DNA of 64,000 bases, taken from positions 1 through 64,000 of the forward strand of contig NZ_JAVIFU010000022.1 of assembly GCF_031157315.1 (NCBI RefSeq). The letters are read 5' to 3'. Numbering within the stretch: the first letter of the stretch is position 1; each line of letters starts with the position of its first letter. Positions 17,862-27,503 of this stretch are shown here, piece by piece. The translations under genes and the position numbers were made by a program. Below the pieces are notes generated by a model, which saw only the letters and a list, made by a program, of their open reading frames with translations, searched no databases and had not been told where the DNA came from. Origin of the DNA: Paenibacillus sp. LHD-38. GTDB taxonomy: Bacteria; Bacillota; Bacilli; Paenibacillales; Paenibacillaceae.

Positions 17862-18146
17862 GAGGTTTGAAACCTCGCTCCAAGCGAGCAGTAGCTCATT
17901 TTACGCAAAACAAACTGCGATCGGGTGCTCCGTTCCCAGCTACACTGCAGTTTGTGCAATGTAATCAGCTTTTGTAGCACTTGCCTCGTGCTACAGTGCA
18001 GTTTGTGCAATAGAATTTCGGATTTCAATTGAATGAGCTGGTTAGTGGCGGATTACGTTGTATTTTCTGCAGCGTAGCTCCTTCGAGCGGGGGGATGTAA
18101 GGTTTCTATTGTACTTTCTGCAATGGCGGCGGCTTGCGTTCCTGAC
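17862..18146. repeat. Long direct repeat R2 (395-bp period)
   Basis: Second copy of the 285-bp repeat, including unit D (about 17861-17966) and the same tail. Matching landmarks, for example CGGATTT at 17624 and 18019, are exactly 395 bp apart. Confidence 0.8.
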
Positions 18147-18289
18147 AGTAGGCAGCGGGATCGGCTTGTGCTGCAGCCATTAGGAAATGGCACATTGGTG
18201 CGATGGTGCGATGGTGCGATGACCCGATAGGATGATGGAGCGAAGTAAGCTCAAGCTTAAGGGCTTAGTCTAGCTAAGCAGCGTAAAAG
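18147..18289. other. Gene-free stretch after the repeat array
   Basis: The 143 bp between the repeats and the terminator hold no supported gene. An 8-bp microrepeat, TGGTGCGA three times at 18196-18219, is followed by degenerate copies. Confidence 0.6.
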
Positions 18290-18337
18290 AAAATAAGCTG
18301 CCCCGGCAGGCACCATGCCTGCGGGACAGCTTATTTT
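18290..18337 (-). terminator. Terminator of the GH3-GH30 gene
   Basis: AAAATAAGCTG (18290-18300) pairs with CAGCTTATTTT (18327-18337), with an inner GCAGGCA/TGCCTGC pair. On the minus strand it ends in TTATTTTCTTTT, 16 nt after the stop codon. Confidence 0.9.
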
Positions 18338-18352
18338 CACTTGCCAATGGTG

Positions 18353-21300
18353 CTACTTGTTATAAATCGCATACATAATGACAGCTGCTTCCGCGCGGGT
18401 CGTATGACCGAGCGGGTTAAGCTGGGAGCCGTCGCCTTTTACGATACCGTTCGCAACAAGCAGAGCAGCGCTATCTGCAGCATACGGAGCAAGCTGCTTC
18501 AAATCCGTGAAGCCTTTCAGCTGGTCCACGCTGCCTGCTTGCAGCGTTTTGCCGGATGCGTTTAATGCTCTTGCTGTCATGGCGATCATTTCTTGCCTAG
18601 TAATGGCTGCATTCGGATCAAATGATCCGTCCGAGCGGCCTGTCACGATGCTCAGATTCTTCGCAATTGTAACCGCGTCGAAATAGTAAGCGTCCTCCGC
18701 CACATCGGTAAAGCTGCTGCCCTCAACGGCTGCGCTTAAACCGAGCGAATTAACAAGCAGCTTAATAAAGTCTGCGCGCTTCACCTTCTGCGCCGGTGCG
18801 TAAGCTTTTTCGGACACGCCGTTTATGACGCCCTTGGAAGCCATCACTTCAATCGCCTGCTTCGCCCAAGCATGCTTGCCTAGGTCATCAAACGATTTGT
18901 TCACGAGCACAACGCCATAGCTGCTAAAATGATTGACCGTAAAGGTGACAGCACCTTGCGCTTTCACATATTTTCCGCCTGGCACTGCGATAACCTCGCC
19001 CGCAGCGTCAACGTACCATACGGTAATATGCTCGCTGACCAACAGCTCCTCCGCGCTTGGGCTGTAGCTGAGCGATACGTTTACGGCAGCTTCCGGATTG
19101 CTCCATTCCGCTTTAACGCCGTTCACATAAAGGTTCAGCTCGACCGCCGGACGGCTGCCGATTGCGCTGCGCGCTCCTTCGCTAAGCTTTGTTTTGTCCG
19201 CATTCGCGATCACCAGGGATACGTTTGCCGCATCCGAGACAAGCGGCTTCAACATATGGCTAGGAACGATGATGGTGCCTGTTCCCGTTTTAATTTCATA
19301 ACGAACTGTCAGCGCAGCCTCGCTGATCGCTGCCTTAGGCAATTGCACCTCGTACCCATTAGCTCCGCTTACACTCGGAACCTCGATTGTAATGGTGTTA
19401 ACGGCAGCACTTGGCTCTTGCCCAGGCTTCCATACGCCGTCAATCATCGTCTGGCTGATTGCGGTTTTACCCAAGCCGCTTGCGGCATCCACTACCGGAG
19501 CCGGTGCTGCAATCGTTTTGCCGCCCGTTTCATTTCCTGAGCCGGTTGGAGTGGTTGGCGCCGGGGTTGCTTCAGGTCCCGGTGTCGGCGTAGGTGTTGG
19601 CGTCGGCGGCTCCTCTCCAGGCGTAATGGCAAACGTGAACGGTGCAATAAAGCTGTCTTTCATGCCTTCTTTAATCGCAATTGTGCGAAGCACTGTCAAA
19701 TCGTTCAGCTTAAGCTGAGCGTTATAAAGCGTGCCATTCGTGCTGCTTGGCAGCGAGCCGTCTGTCGTGTAGTAAATCGCAGCCCCTTCCGTTGCCGATG
19801 CCAGCGTCACCGTTTTCGGCCCATTGTAGGCTCCTGCTTTAAGCGACGCGGTCGGAAGCGCAATAATGCCTGTGATTGGCGCAACCGCCTCCGTTTCCTC
19901 CAGCACGATCCAATCCAGATTCGCCCCGTCATTATTGCTTGTGAATTGCAGCGTCTGCGCGCCCTCTCCAAGCTGGACAATGCCGGAGGTTTCTACGTAA
20001 GCATCCCAACCTCCGCTTGCGCCAAGCGGCGTAGTCGACAGCTTGCTGCCGTTCACCGACAGCGAACCGCTTACGCCTCCTTGCGGCGTCGCGTAACGGT
20101 AAGTCACTTTATAGTAGCCTGTTTTTGCGATATTTACGTCAAAATATAACGAGCCTGCCGCGGCGATAAAGCCCACGTTTTTGAACAGCAGCGTTTCCCC
20201 GTTCATGTTGCTTTGAACGGCTGCCGCGTCTGCACGGCTGTAGCTTTCCGCTTCGATTTTCATGGCGGCGCTTTGATCCATCACTTGTGCCGTGTGAGGC
20301 TCAAACTTAATTCCTCTCAGCTCATAGCCGGATGCGCCGGATGCAATGCGCAGCTTCTGATCACCTTCGTTCAGCTCCAAGACCACGCGCATTTCTACTA
20401 CTTGATTATACAAATTAGGGACGGTCAGCGTTTTCCGGATTGCGCCGTTCTGCGCTTCCAGCACAATTCCGTTTACAACCTGGCTATTTGACGTTACCTT
20501 GAAGGTAGCGACATATGAACCCGATGCCGGTACAATTATCAAATAATCTGCGTAATCACCAGCATCGATTTGTGATAATTTGGCTGAGCTGCCTGTTCCC
20601 GTGATTGCAAACCCTTTTAGCCTGTTGAAATCGGCAAGCGAATCAAAACTCAGCAGATTAATCGGCGTTTTTACGTTTTCAGTTCCCAGCAGAGTTGTTC
20701 TTACCGTTAGCGTCGTTCCGCCCGTTGAATCATCGTAGGCCTGAACAGGAACGTTAACCTGAAGCTCCAGCTCATTGTAATATACCGTTTCGTTCCAATT
20801 CAGCGTCAGCTTCACGGTTGTAGGACTTAGAAGCTCTGCTCCGCGAAGCGATACGCCTCCTTGCGCAACCGCTGGTCCCGATAAAGTAATTTTATCCAGC
20901 TGGTCTGCCGCAAAGCTTCCGCCAGCAAGCGTAAGAATAAGCTCCTTGCTATTCACGCCGTAAGCAACCGAACTCTCGGACAACGACACAGATTCTGTAT
21001 CATTAATGGCCTTAAAAATAACCTTGGAGCTCATCGTTCCGCCCACGCCGCCTGCTGCCGCTTCATATACGCTCGCGGTTACGGTTGCCGTACGGTCAAA
21101 GTCATAATCGCTGACTGACGCTCCTCCTAAAATCAGCCTAGCCGATTCGTCAGATTGGCGATAGACGCTGTCTACTACCGTTCCCGCAATTCCTTCGATC
21201 GACCAATTTGATACCGTTAATTCCTCTTTGTAAATGTCATTAAGTAGATGAACGATCACTTCTTGCCCTGCCTCAGCGCCTTCTGTAATTACTGCCGCAT

Positions 21301-24300
21301 CCGCAAGAATAGCCGGTCCAACAGCCAGCGCGTTCAAATTAAAGCCCTTATCGACGATCCGAACGCGCAGGTTGTGAATACCCGCGGTTAAGGTAACCGT
21401 ATCCGCCACCGTCGCCCATGAATCCCAGCTTGCGGTTTTTGGAAGCGCAGTCGTAGAAAGCACCTCTGCTCCGATTGACAGCTCCGCTTTAGCGCCCTCA
21501 TTCGTCGTGGCATAGTGATACGTTATGCCGTAGCTGCCATCCGCCGGAACTTGAACCTGATATTCCAGCCAATCGTTTGGATCTGCATAGCTCACCGCCG
21601 AACCATTTACGAGCACATTTAAGGATGCCTTGAATTTGCCGGCTTCGATAAGTGCCGGGAGCTGAATCGGCTCCGCAGCCGCCTTCGAGAACGTAATGCT
21701 CTTGATGTTGTAATCGTTTTTGCCAACCGTCATCGTTAATTTATGCGTACCCTCTGGCAGGGTTACCCGTATGCGTTGATTAGCGAAATAATCCCACTGG
21801 TACGTCGTCTGCTTTACCGGAAGCGTAACGAGAGGCTCGCCATCCAGCTTAAAGCTTACCGAGCCATCCGTTTGGTAGCCCGCCAGCGCCAAATCCAAAT
21901 CATAGTCGCCCGCTTCCGCGACATGAACGACATAGTCAAACGAAGCTGTACCATCAGCCGCGAAGGAGCCGAGGTAGCCGCTTGGATTTACCTGGAATTG
22001 CCCCTCTGCCGATGCAAAATGCGTGGCGTCGATAGCTGCTGGCACGCTTGTAATCTGCGTACGGTCCCAGCGATAGGTTGCGGTCGATTTCGCCGGAATG
22101 ACCGCATTGATTTGCAGTCCGTCAATCAACACCTTGAACGGCTGCGGATCATTCGTTTGGTTGGTGACAACCGTGACGATTTCTTTGCCGTCCGGGCTTG
22201 CAAAAGCAACGTTCGTCACGGTCGAAGCCGATCCGTAGTTGCTGTCTATGCGCACATAACCAGGCTTCACGAATTTCGTGTATTGCCCCATCAAGTAATA
22301 CTCGGGCAGCAGCCAGTAGTTATCCGGATTCGAGGAATCCTGTACCACCGGTGTCGGATCAGGTATGCCCACCCATTGATGCGTCGAAATATCGCTGTCC
22401 AGCATCGTTACCCAGCTGTTATAGCTCTTTGCATAATTGCGGAAATATTGCGCGATCCGGTCAGCGCCTGCGGTGCCCCAAACGGCCCGCTCCGTCAAAT
22501 ATACGCTTTTTTCCGGGAACAGCTTATGAAGCTCCGTCATCATGGACAGCTCGCCGCCATAATCATGGAATGCCGTTCCTTCAATCGCATCGTAAGCGCC
22601 ATCCACGGGATGACCGAGAATTTGCGCCGGATATGCCATCGTATCGCCCGGATTGTGGTCGAACATCCATAGCTTCACGTTTTTGATCTTGGCGTTGCTG
22701 TGCTGATCCAGCTTCGCGCGCAGCAGCTTCGCAAGCCTCGAGGCTTGCTGCCATGACATGGCCGTGCTCGGATAATCAATTTCGAGCAGCGGCTCGTTTT
22801 GCAGCGTCATGCCTTCGAAGTAGATCCCCTGCTCCGCGTAAGCCTCAAGATACTTCACATAATAGGAAGCGAGAACCGGGAGATACTCTTCCTTCACCTG
22901 TCCTCTAACCATACTGTCGGTTGTTTTCATCCAGCCCGGAGGGCTCCATGGCGATGCAAAGAACTTCAGATCCGGATTGATCGCTTGCATTTTTTTAACC
23001 GTTCCAATGATGCCGAAATCAATATCCTTCTGAATCGAGAATTTCTTTAGCTCGACATCGGTCTCGCCAGCCGGCAAATCATCATAAGAATAAAACTTCT
23101 GCGCCGTAAAATCGGAAGTTCCAATGGTCAGACGAATCATGCTCATGCCGATGCCGATGTCCTTGTCGATTAGCTTGCGAAGCAATTCTGCCTGCTTCTC
23201 GGGTGACATTTTGACCAGATTATGAATCGTTGCTTCTTCCATTGAAGATCCGATACCGAGCATCGTCTGGTATTTCTTGTCCGGATCAATCGTAACCGTT
23301 GTTGCTGCACTGTCATTCGGGAGCGTCAGGTCAAGATTTGTTTGCTGCTCCAACTTCTTGTCTCCATCCAAGTAACGGTCGGCATAATACCATTTGCGGT
23401 CACCCGCGTCCCGTTCGCTCGAAATCCAAGCTTCAACAGCCCCGTTGATCAGCGCCGGTTCACTTCCTCCGCCATTACCCGGATCAGTTGTGCCTCCGCC
23501 GCCGGCTGGCACATCACCTGTGCGGGTGAGCTCCACCCAGTTAAAGTTGATATCGCCCGCAATAAACTCTAATCTTAGCTTTTGCAAGCCCGCTTTGCTC
23601 AGTATGATGTTTTCCACTTCAGCCGTTTGCCAGTTTTGCCAGCCGCCGGTTGAGCCCACATTCAAGGTACCCGCCGTTGCTCCGTCTTCCGTCTTCACTT
23701 TGATGCCTGTCGCACCGCCGTTGCCTGCATAACGGAAAGCCGCTTTATAAGTGCCTGGCTCATTCACCTTAACGGAGTAGTCCAGCCATGCGCCACCAGA
23801 AGTCCAACCGACGTTTTTGCCGCCGCCCGTATCCTGCGTATCTTCCGTATTCAACCCGCTGCTCTTCGCTGTGAAAGCCTCAGCCTCGATTTTGCCCGGT
23901 ATCGGCAGTGACGGCGACTCAGGCTGCACCGGCTTAGCCGGCAATGCAGGTGTAGCTTGGCCGCTTGTTAAGCCATAGCCGATAGGGAACAGCAGATTCG
24001 TGCTATCCTCAGTCGTAATGGGATAATTGGTCAAATAGAATGGCCATTTGATCGGATTTTTCCCTTTGAATTCTTGATCCCCAATCAACACATCCGCAAC
24101 GCCTTGCCCTTCCGTGCCCGGCAGCCACGCTGCCACAAGCGCATCCCAGTCATCCATTTGATCCGCAATCGTGAGCGGACGTCCGGATACGAGTACCACG
24201 ATGATCGGAATGTTCGGATCGGCTGCCCGAATGTTCGCAATTGTCGCCAAATCCTCTTCGTCCAGATTAAGGCTGGTCCGGTCTCCCGTTGTTTCCGCGT

Positions 24301-25858
24301 AAGGCGTCTCACCTACAACCGCGATTGCAGCATCATAACCTGCCGCTCCCCGGCCGTGCTTGTTGTAGGTTACCGTTTTGCCCGCGCCGGCGGCCTCTTT
24401 AAGCCCTTCATAAATCGTCGTTCCGGTCGTTATTGCCCCGGAAGCGCCCTGCCATGTGATCGACCAGCCGCCTGATTGGTTGCCGATATCGTTAGCATTT
24501 TTGCCCGCGACGAAAATTTTGTCCATGTCCTTGATCTGAGACATGATCGGCGAACCGTTCACGACGTCATTTTTCAAAAGCACGAGCGACTCCGCAGCCG
24601 CTTGGCGCGCTAGGGCACTGTGCTCTTCTGCGCCGAGGTAGCCTGCCAAATCAGCATCCGTCTTCGGATTTTCGAACAGGCCTGATGAAATTTTAACCTT
24701 CAAAATACGCAGCACAGCATCGTTCAGACGTTCCTCTGTAATGCTGCCTTCCTTAACCAGGTTAATCAAATGATTTAGACTGGCCTTCCAATCGCCAGTC
24801 AGCATGAACATATCCACGCCGGCGTTTACCGATGTGAGCAGCTGATTTTTCAAACCGCTCACCGCCTTGCCCTCTTGATCACGCGTGATCTGCTGAATGG
24901 CATTGTAATCCGAGATGACAAAACCCTCAAAGCCAAGTTCACCCTTGAGCACATCAGTAAGAAGCCGCTTGTTCGCATGCATCTTCAAGCCCTGAATGCT
25001 GTGGTACGAAGCCATGACCGTTTGTACGCCGGCATCAACCGCAGCCTTATACATCGCCAAGTCGCTAGCGAGCAGCTCATCCTCCGTGTACTTCGTCACA
25101 TTCCCTTGATTCGTTCCGTTATCCGTATAGCCTTCTCCGATAAAATGTTTCGCAGCGCCAACGACATGATTCGTTTGGCTGCGCTCGGCAGCTGTCTCTC
25201 CTTGCAGCCCTCTGATATATGCCGCGCCTAGCTCCTTGGAAATCGCTTGGCTGCCGCTGTAACCTTCATAGGTGCGGCCCCAGCGAATATCCTGCGGAGC
25301 GGCAATGGTCGAGGCAAAATCCCAATTTGCACCCGTCGAACGTATTTCCTTCGCGGTTGCGGCACCGATTTGCTTGACGAGCTCCGCATTGTTCGCTGCT
25401 CCAAGACCTATATTATGCGGGAACAATGTCGCTCCCTTCACATTGTTATGGCCATGAACCCCATCCACGCCGTACAATAGCGGGATGCCGAGCCTCGTCG
25501 AGAGTGCTCCATCCTGATAGCTGTCTATGAGCGTCTGCCAATTCTCACGTGTGCTATCCTGCTGCTTGCCATTTGGGAAGGAGCCCCCGCCGCTCAGCAC
25601 CGAGCCGATAAAATACTGCTTAACCTCCTCCGGCGTAATATTGCCCTTCTCCGGCTGTATCATTTGTCCTGCACGTTCCTCTAGTGTCATTCTAGCAAGC
25701 AAATCCGCTGCCCGGGCATCTACGCTTTTGGACGGATCCAAGTACGCCGGAAGCCCTTCTCCGGACTGCGTCAACGGCGTCGCACCGACCGAAAAAAGGC
25801 TCGTCATTAGCGATACGACCAAAAGCATTGCCGTCATCATCGACATCTTTCTTTTCAA
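18353..25858 (-). CDS. Giant S-layer-anchored GH3-GH30 glycosidase with CBMs
   Basis: The 2501-residue secreted enzyme is one uninterrupted frame. A TTG start with GAGGAGG 7 nt upstream gives signal peptide residues 1-27. A GH3 N/C pair (about 35-630) resembles plant ExoI beta-glucan exohydrolase, with PLLYGVDGVHGHNN, WGRTYEGYSGS and nucleophile Asp317 in VISDY. A CBM6-like domain (about 650-780) is followed by a GH30 catalytic domain (about 805-1265) with acid/base Glu1022 in TLQNEPL and nucleophile Glu1123 in YLTERAVWG. Several CBM-like beta-sandwiches follow, including CBM6-type at about 1400-1510 and 1880-1995. A chitobiase C-terminal-like domain (about 2000-2075) and a Pro/Thr linker lead to three SLH domains (about 2320-2501). 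The likely role is beta-glucan degradation (beta-1,3/1,6) at the cell surface. Confidence 0.93.
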   Translation of the reverse strand: MKRKMSMMTAMLLVVSLMTSLFSVGATPLTQSGEGLPAYLDPSKSVDARAADLLARMTLEERAGQMIQPEKGNITPEEVKQYFIGSVLSGGGSFPNGKQQDSTRENWQTLIDSYQDGALSTRLGIPLLYGVDGVHGHNNVKGATLFPHNIGLGAANNAELVKQIGAATAKEIRSTGANWDFASTIAAPQDIRWGRTYEGYSGSQAISKELGAAYIRGLQGETAAERSQTNHVVGAAKHFIGEGYTDNGTNQGNVTKYTEDELLASDLAMYKAAVDAGVQTVMASYHSIQGLKMHANKRLLTDVLKGELGFEGFVISDYNAIQQITRDQEGKAVSGLKNQLLTSVNAGVDMFMLTGDWKASLNHLINLVKEGSITEERLNDAVLRILKVKISSGLFENPKTDADLAGYLGAEEHSALARQAAAESLVLLKNDVVNGSPIMSQIKDMDKIFVAGKNANDIGNQSGGWSITWQGASGAITTGTTIYEGLKEAAGAGKTVTYNKHGRGAAGYDAAIAVVGETPYAETTGDRTSLNLDEEDLATIANIRAADPNIPIIVVLVSGRPLTIADQMDDWDALVAAWLPGTEGQGVADVLIGDQEFKGKNPIKWPFYLTNYPITTEDSTNLLFPIGYGLTSGQATPALPAKPVQPESPSLPIPGKIEAEAFTAKSSGLNTEDTQDTGGGKNVGWTSGGAWLDYSVKVNEPGTYKAAFRYAGNGGATGIKVKTEDGATAGTLNVGSTGGWQNWQTAEVENIILSKAGLQKLRLEFIAGDINFNWVELTRTGDVPAGGGGTTDPGNGGGSEPALINGAVEAWISSERDAGDRKWYYADRYLDGDKKLEQQTNLDLTLPNDSAATTVTIDPDKKYQTMLGIGSSMEEATIHNLVKMSPEKQAELLRKLIDKDIGIGMSMIRLTIGTSDFTAQKFYSYDDLPAGETDVELKKFSIQKDIDFGIIGTVKKMQAINPDLKFFASPWSPPGWMKTTDSMVRGQVKEEYLPVLASYYVKYLEAYAEQGIYFEGMTLQNEPLLEIDYPSTAMSWQQASRLAKLLRAKLDQHSNAKIKNVKLWMFDHNPGDTMAYPAQILGHPVDGAYDAIEGTAFHDYGGELSMMTELHKLFPEKSVYLTERAVWGTAGADRIAQYFRNYAKSYNSWVTMLDSDISTHQWVGIPDPTPVVQDSSNPDNYWLLPEYYLMGQYTKFVKPGYVRIDSNYGSASTVTNVAFASPDGKEIVTVVTNQTNDPQPFKVLIDGLQINAVIPAKSTATYRWDRTQITSVPAAIDATHFASAEGQFQVNPSGYLGSFAADGTASFDYVVHVAEAGDYDLDLALAGYQTDGSVSFKLDGEPLVTLPVKQTTYQWDYFANQRIRVTLPEGTHKLTMTVGKNDYNIKSITFSKAAAEPIQLPALIEAGKFKASLNVLVNGSAVSYADPNDWLEYQVQVPADGSYGITYHYATTNEGAKAELSIGAEVLSTTALPKTASWDSWATVADTVTLTAGIHNLRVRIVDKGFNLNALAVGPAILADAAVITEGAEAGQEVIVHLLNDIYKEELTVSNWSIEGIAGTVVDSVYRQSDESARLILGGASVSDYDFDRTATVTASVYEAAAGGVGGTMSSKVIFKAINDTESVSLSESSVAYGVNSKELILTLAGGSFAADQLDKITLSGPAVAQGGVSLRGAELLSPTTVKLTLNWNETVYYNELELQVNVPVQAYDDSTGGTTLTVRTTLLGTENVKTPINLLSFDSLADFNRLKGFAITGTGSSAKLSQIDAGDYADYLIIVPASGSYVATFKVTSNSQVVNGIVLEAQNGAIRKTLTVPNLYNQVVEMRVVLELNEGDQKLRIASGASGYELRGIKFEPHTAQVMDQSAAMKIEAESYSRADAAAVQSNMNGETLLFKNVGFIAAAGSLYFDVNIAKTGYYKVTYRYATPQGGVSGSLSVNGSKLSTTPLGASGGWDAYVETSGIVQLGEGAQTLQFTSNNDGANLDWIVLEETEAVAPITGIIALPTASLKAGAYNGPKTVTLASATEGAAIYYTTDGSLPSSTNGTLYNAQLKLNDLTVLRTIAIKEGMKDSFIAPFTFAITPGEEPPTPTPTPTPGPEATPAPTTPTGSGNETGGKTIAAPAPVVDAASGLGKTAISQTMIDGVWKPGQEPSAAVNTITIEVPSVSGANGYEVQLPKAAISEAALTVRYEIKTGTGTIIVPSHMLKPLVSDAANVSLVIANADKTKLSEGARSAIGSRPAVELNLYVNGVKAEWSNPEAAVNVSLSYSPSAEELLVSEHITVWYVDAAGEVIAVPGGKYVKAQGAVTFTVNHFSSYGVVLVNKSFDDLGKHAWAKQAIEVMASKGVINGVSEKAYAPAQKVKRADFIKLLVNSLGLSAAVEGSSFTDVAEDAYYFDAVTIAKNLSIVTGRSDGSFDPNAAITRQEMIAMTARALNASGKTLQAGSVDQLKGFTDLKQLAPYAADSAALLVANGIVKGDGSQLNPLGHTTRAEAAVIMYAIYNK

Positions 25859-26198
25859 AACAAACCCTCCTCAAAACTATAATAGCCGTCTCAAGGCTGC
25901 AGCCGTTCACTCCCGGAAGGCAGCTGCAGACGAGATTACCTACAAGTATAAAATTGATAGGGTTTTGAAAACATGGCGCATTCTTGTGATTATGTGCGTT
26001 GTTTTTTGGCATTTTGCAACCGGTTCCAACAATCTCTTCGCCATCCTCATTTTCTGTCCGAGGTTCATCCTTCAAAGTTAAACGGCCCGCGGCAAGCACC
26101 GCAGAAATAGACCTTTTTCCGCAAAATTTGCTAATTACCCCCATAAGTATTTACAATAGAGGTATACCAAAAAAATTCCAATACGGGAGGCTGAACAA
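25859..26198. other. Intergenic region between the giant glycosidase and terB
   Basis: This 340-bp divergent spacer carries the RBS of the glycosidase (minus) and GGGAGG before terB (plus). A possible terB promoter is TTGCTA ... TACAAT at about 26127-26156. I see no gene or structured element beyond that. Confidence 0.5.
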
Positions 26199-26645
26199 AT
26201 GAGTTCATTTACATCATGGCTGACAAGTACCAAACAAGGCCTAACTGATCAGGTCAAAAAATTAAAAAATAAAGATTTCTTGGATGCAGTCGTTGCCGGC
26301 TGTGCCATCGTAGCAGGAGCAGACGGTTCCATTAATGCGAACGAAAAGCAAAAAATGACGGGCTACATCAGCCGCAGCGAAGAACTGAAGGTTTTTGATA
26401 TGAGCGATGTCATCAACCGTTTCAACCACTTTGTAGGCAATATCGAGTTTGACGGCATGATCGGCAAGCAAGAAGCGCTTAAAGCAATTGCAAAATACCG
26501 CAACAAACCGGAGGTTGGCCGGGTAATCGTGGGTGTGTGCAGCGCGATCGGCGCGGCAGACGGCGATTTCGACACTAGCGAGCAAGCTGCCGTACGCGAT
26601 ATCTGTACGACGCTTGGACTGAATCCGAGCGAATTCAACCTATAA
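26199..26645 (+). CDS. terB: TerB family tellurite-resistance-type protein
   Basis: This 148-residue soluble protein of TerB type is all-helical with a metal-binding acidic repeat. The two related segments VVAGCAIVAGADGSINANEK and GVCSAIGAADGDFDTSEQ each carry the ADGxxxxxE pattern typical of TerB. The start ATG follows GGGAGGCTGAACAA. It stands alone, not in a ter operon, and is followed by a dispersed repeat. Its role is unclear: TerB-like proteins act with TerC/TerD in metal or membrane stress, and no TerC/D is in the window. Confidence 0.85.
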   Translation: MSSFTSWLTSTKQGLTDQVKKLKNKDFLDAVVAGCAIVAGADGSINANEKQKMTGYISRSEELKVFDMSDVINRFNHFVGNIEFDGMIGKQEALKAIAKYRNKPEVGRVIVGVCSAIGAADGDFDTSEQAAVRDICTTLGLNPSEFNL

Positions 26646-26655
26646 TCCAATAAAT

Positions 26656-26757
26656 CAAGCGTAAACGGCTGTCGCCGTCCTCAGTGGCAAAAGCTATCGT
26701 TTCGCGGAGATATATAAGCACATTTATAAGTGAAAACTTATAAATTCTTATATATAC
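26656..26757 (+). repeat. Copy 2 of dispersed intergenic repeat
   Basis: About 100 bp beginning CAAGCGTAAACGGCTGTCGC, containing GGCAAAAGCT, GTTTCGCG and ATATAAGCA and ending in an AT-rich part (ACTTATAAATTCTTATAT). It aligns along its length with 57367-57465 and partly with 10996-11031. It begins 10 nt after the terB stop. Confidence 0.75.
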
Positions 26758-26758
26758 A

Positions 26759-26807
26759 CAAAGGAACCTCCTGCACCGCTGCGAAAGCGGGGCCTGAGGT
26801 TCCTTTG
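26759..26807 (-). terminator. Hairpin, probable terminator of tdk
   Basis: CAAAGGAACCTC (26759-26770) pairs with GAGGTTCCTTTG (26796-26807), with an inner CCGCT/AGCGG pair. The minus-strand tail TTCCTTTGTGTAT is a weak U-run. It lies between the convergent terB and tdk genes. Confidence 0.6.
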
Positions 26808-26858
26808 CGTGCACGTATTAGGTTAGATAAAGCCATGCAGCTGTATGCTTGCTTCAAG

Positions 26859-27449
26859 CTACGCCTTGCGAAACGCCTCATTGTAGCAGCGCCTGCAGAC
26901 CGGCTTATAGTCCTCGTTGCCGCCGATCTGAATTTGCGCGCCGGCATTCATCGGCTGCCCGTCATTAAAGCGGATGACCATCGTTGCCTTCCGGTCGCAA
27001 TACCAGCAAATGGTCTTAATTTCTTCGATTTTGTCCGCTTGCACGAGCAAATTATAACTGCCTTCAAACAGCTGATTCTGAAAATCATTTTTTAAACCGA
27101 AGGCCATGACCGGTATGTTGAGCTCGTCCACGACCTGGGTCAGCTCCAAAATATGATGCTTCTTCAAAAACTGTGCCTCGTCAATAAGCACGCAATAAAT
27201 TTTGGACGGTACCGCCGCCGCGACAAGAGCCTTCACGCTCTCATAAAGATTCGTATTCTCCTGGACCGGAATTGCTTCCCGCTCAAATCCTACGCGCGAG
27301 CCTACGCGGTCGACGCTTCCTCTTGCGCTGACGGATGGCGAATAAATGAGCACCTGCTTGCCTTGTTCCTCGTAGTTATGGGCGACTTTAATAATTTCAA
27401 ATGATTTGCCGCTGTTCATCGTTCCATATTTGTAATAAAGCTGTGCCAA
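26859..27449 (-). CDS. tdk: Thymidine kinase, type II
   Basis: This 196-residue cytosolic enzyme phosphorylates thymidine to dTMP with ATP (salvage). Visible are the P-loop GTMNSGKS near residue 10, the LIDEAQFL Walker B-like motif, the zinc-ribbon pairs CWYC and CRRC, and the lasso segment before the second pair. The start is TTG at 27449 (reading MAQLYYKYG) with GGAGGAG in front; an in-frame TTG 15 nt upstream lies inside that RBS. It probably follows the 189-residue gene in one transcript, with a 54-nt gap. Confidence 0.95.
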   Translation of the reverse strand: MAQLYYKYGTMNSGKSFEIIKVAHNYEEQGKQVLIYSPSVSARGSVDRVGSRVGFEREAIPVQENTNLYESVKALVAAAVPSKIYCVLIDEAQFLKKHHILELTQVVDELNIPVMAFGLKNDFQNQLFEGSYNLLVQADKIEEIKTICWYCDRKATMVIRFNDGQPMNAGAQIQIGGNEDYKPVCRRCYNEAFRKA

Positions 27450-27503
27450 TCCAATCTCCTCCAAAAACAGTTCAATGCTCCTATTATACAGGAAGCAACG
27501 ACG

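Noticed and set aside
17260-17977. Small proteins encoded through the repeat array on the plus strand (for example frames at 17260-17463, 17297-17569 and 17663-17977)
   Set aside because: They follow the repeat period, share repeated peptide pieces, and lack ribosome sites and recognisable domains.
17256-18146. CRISPR array
   Set aside because: Units are about 105 bp with no unique spacers of constant length, and no cas gene is present.
18353-25858. Two separate glycosidase genes joined by a sequencing error
   Set aside because: The frame is continuous over 7.5 kb, with one signal peptide at the start and one SLH anchor at the end, and no RBS or start before the GH30 part.
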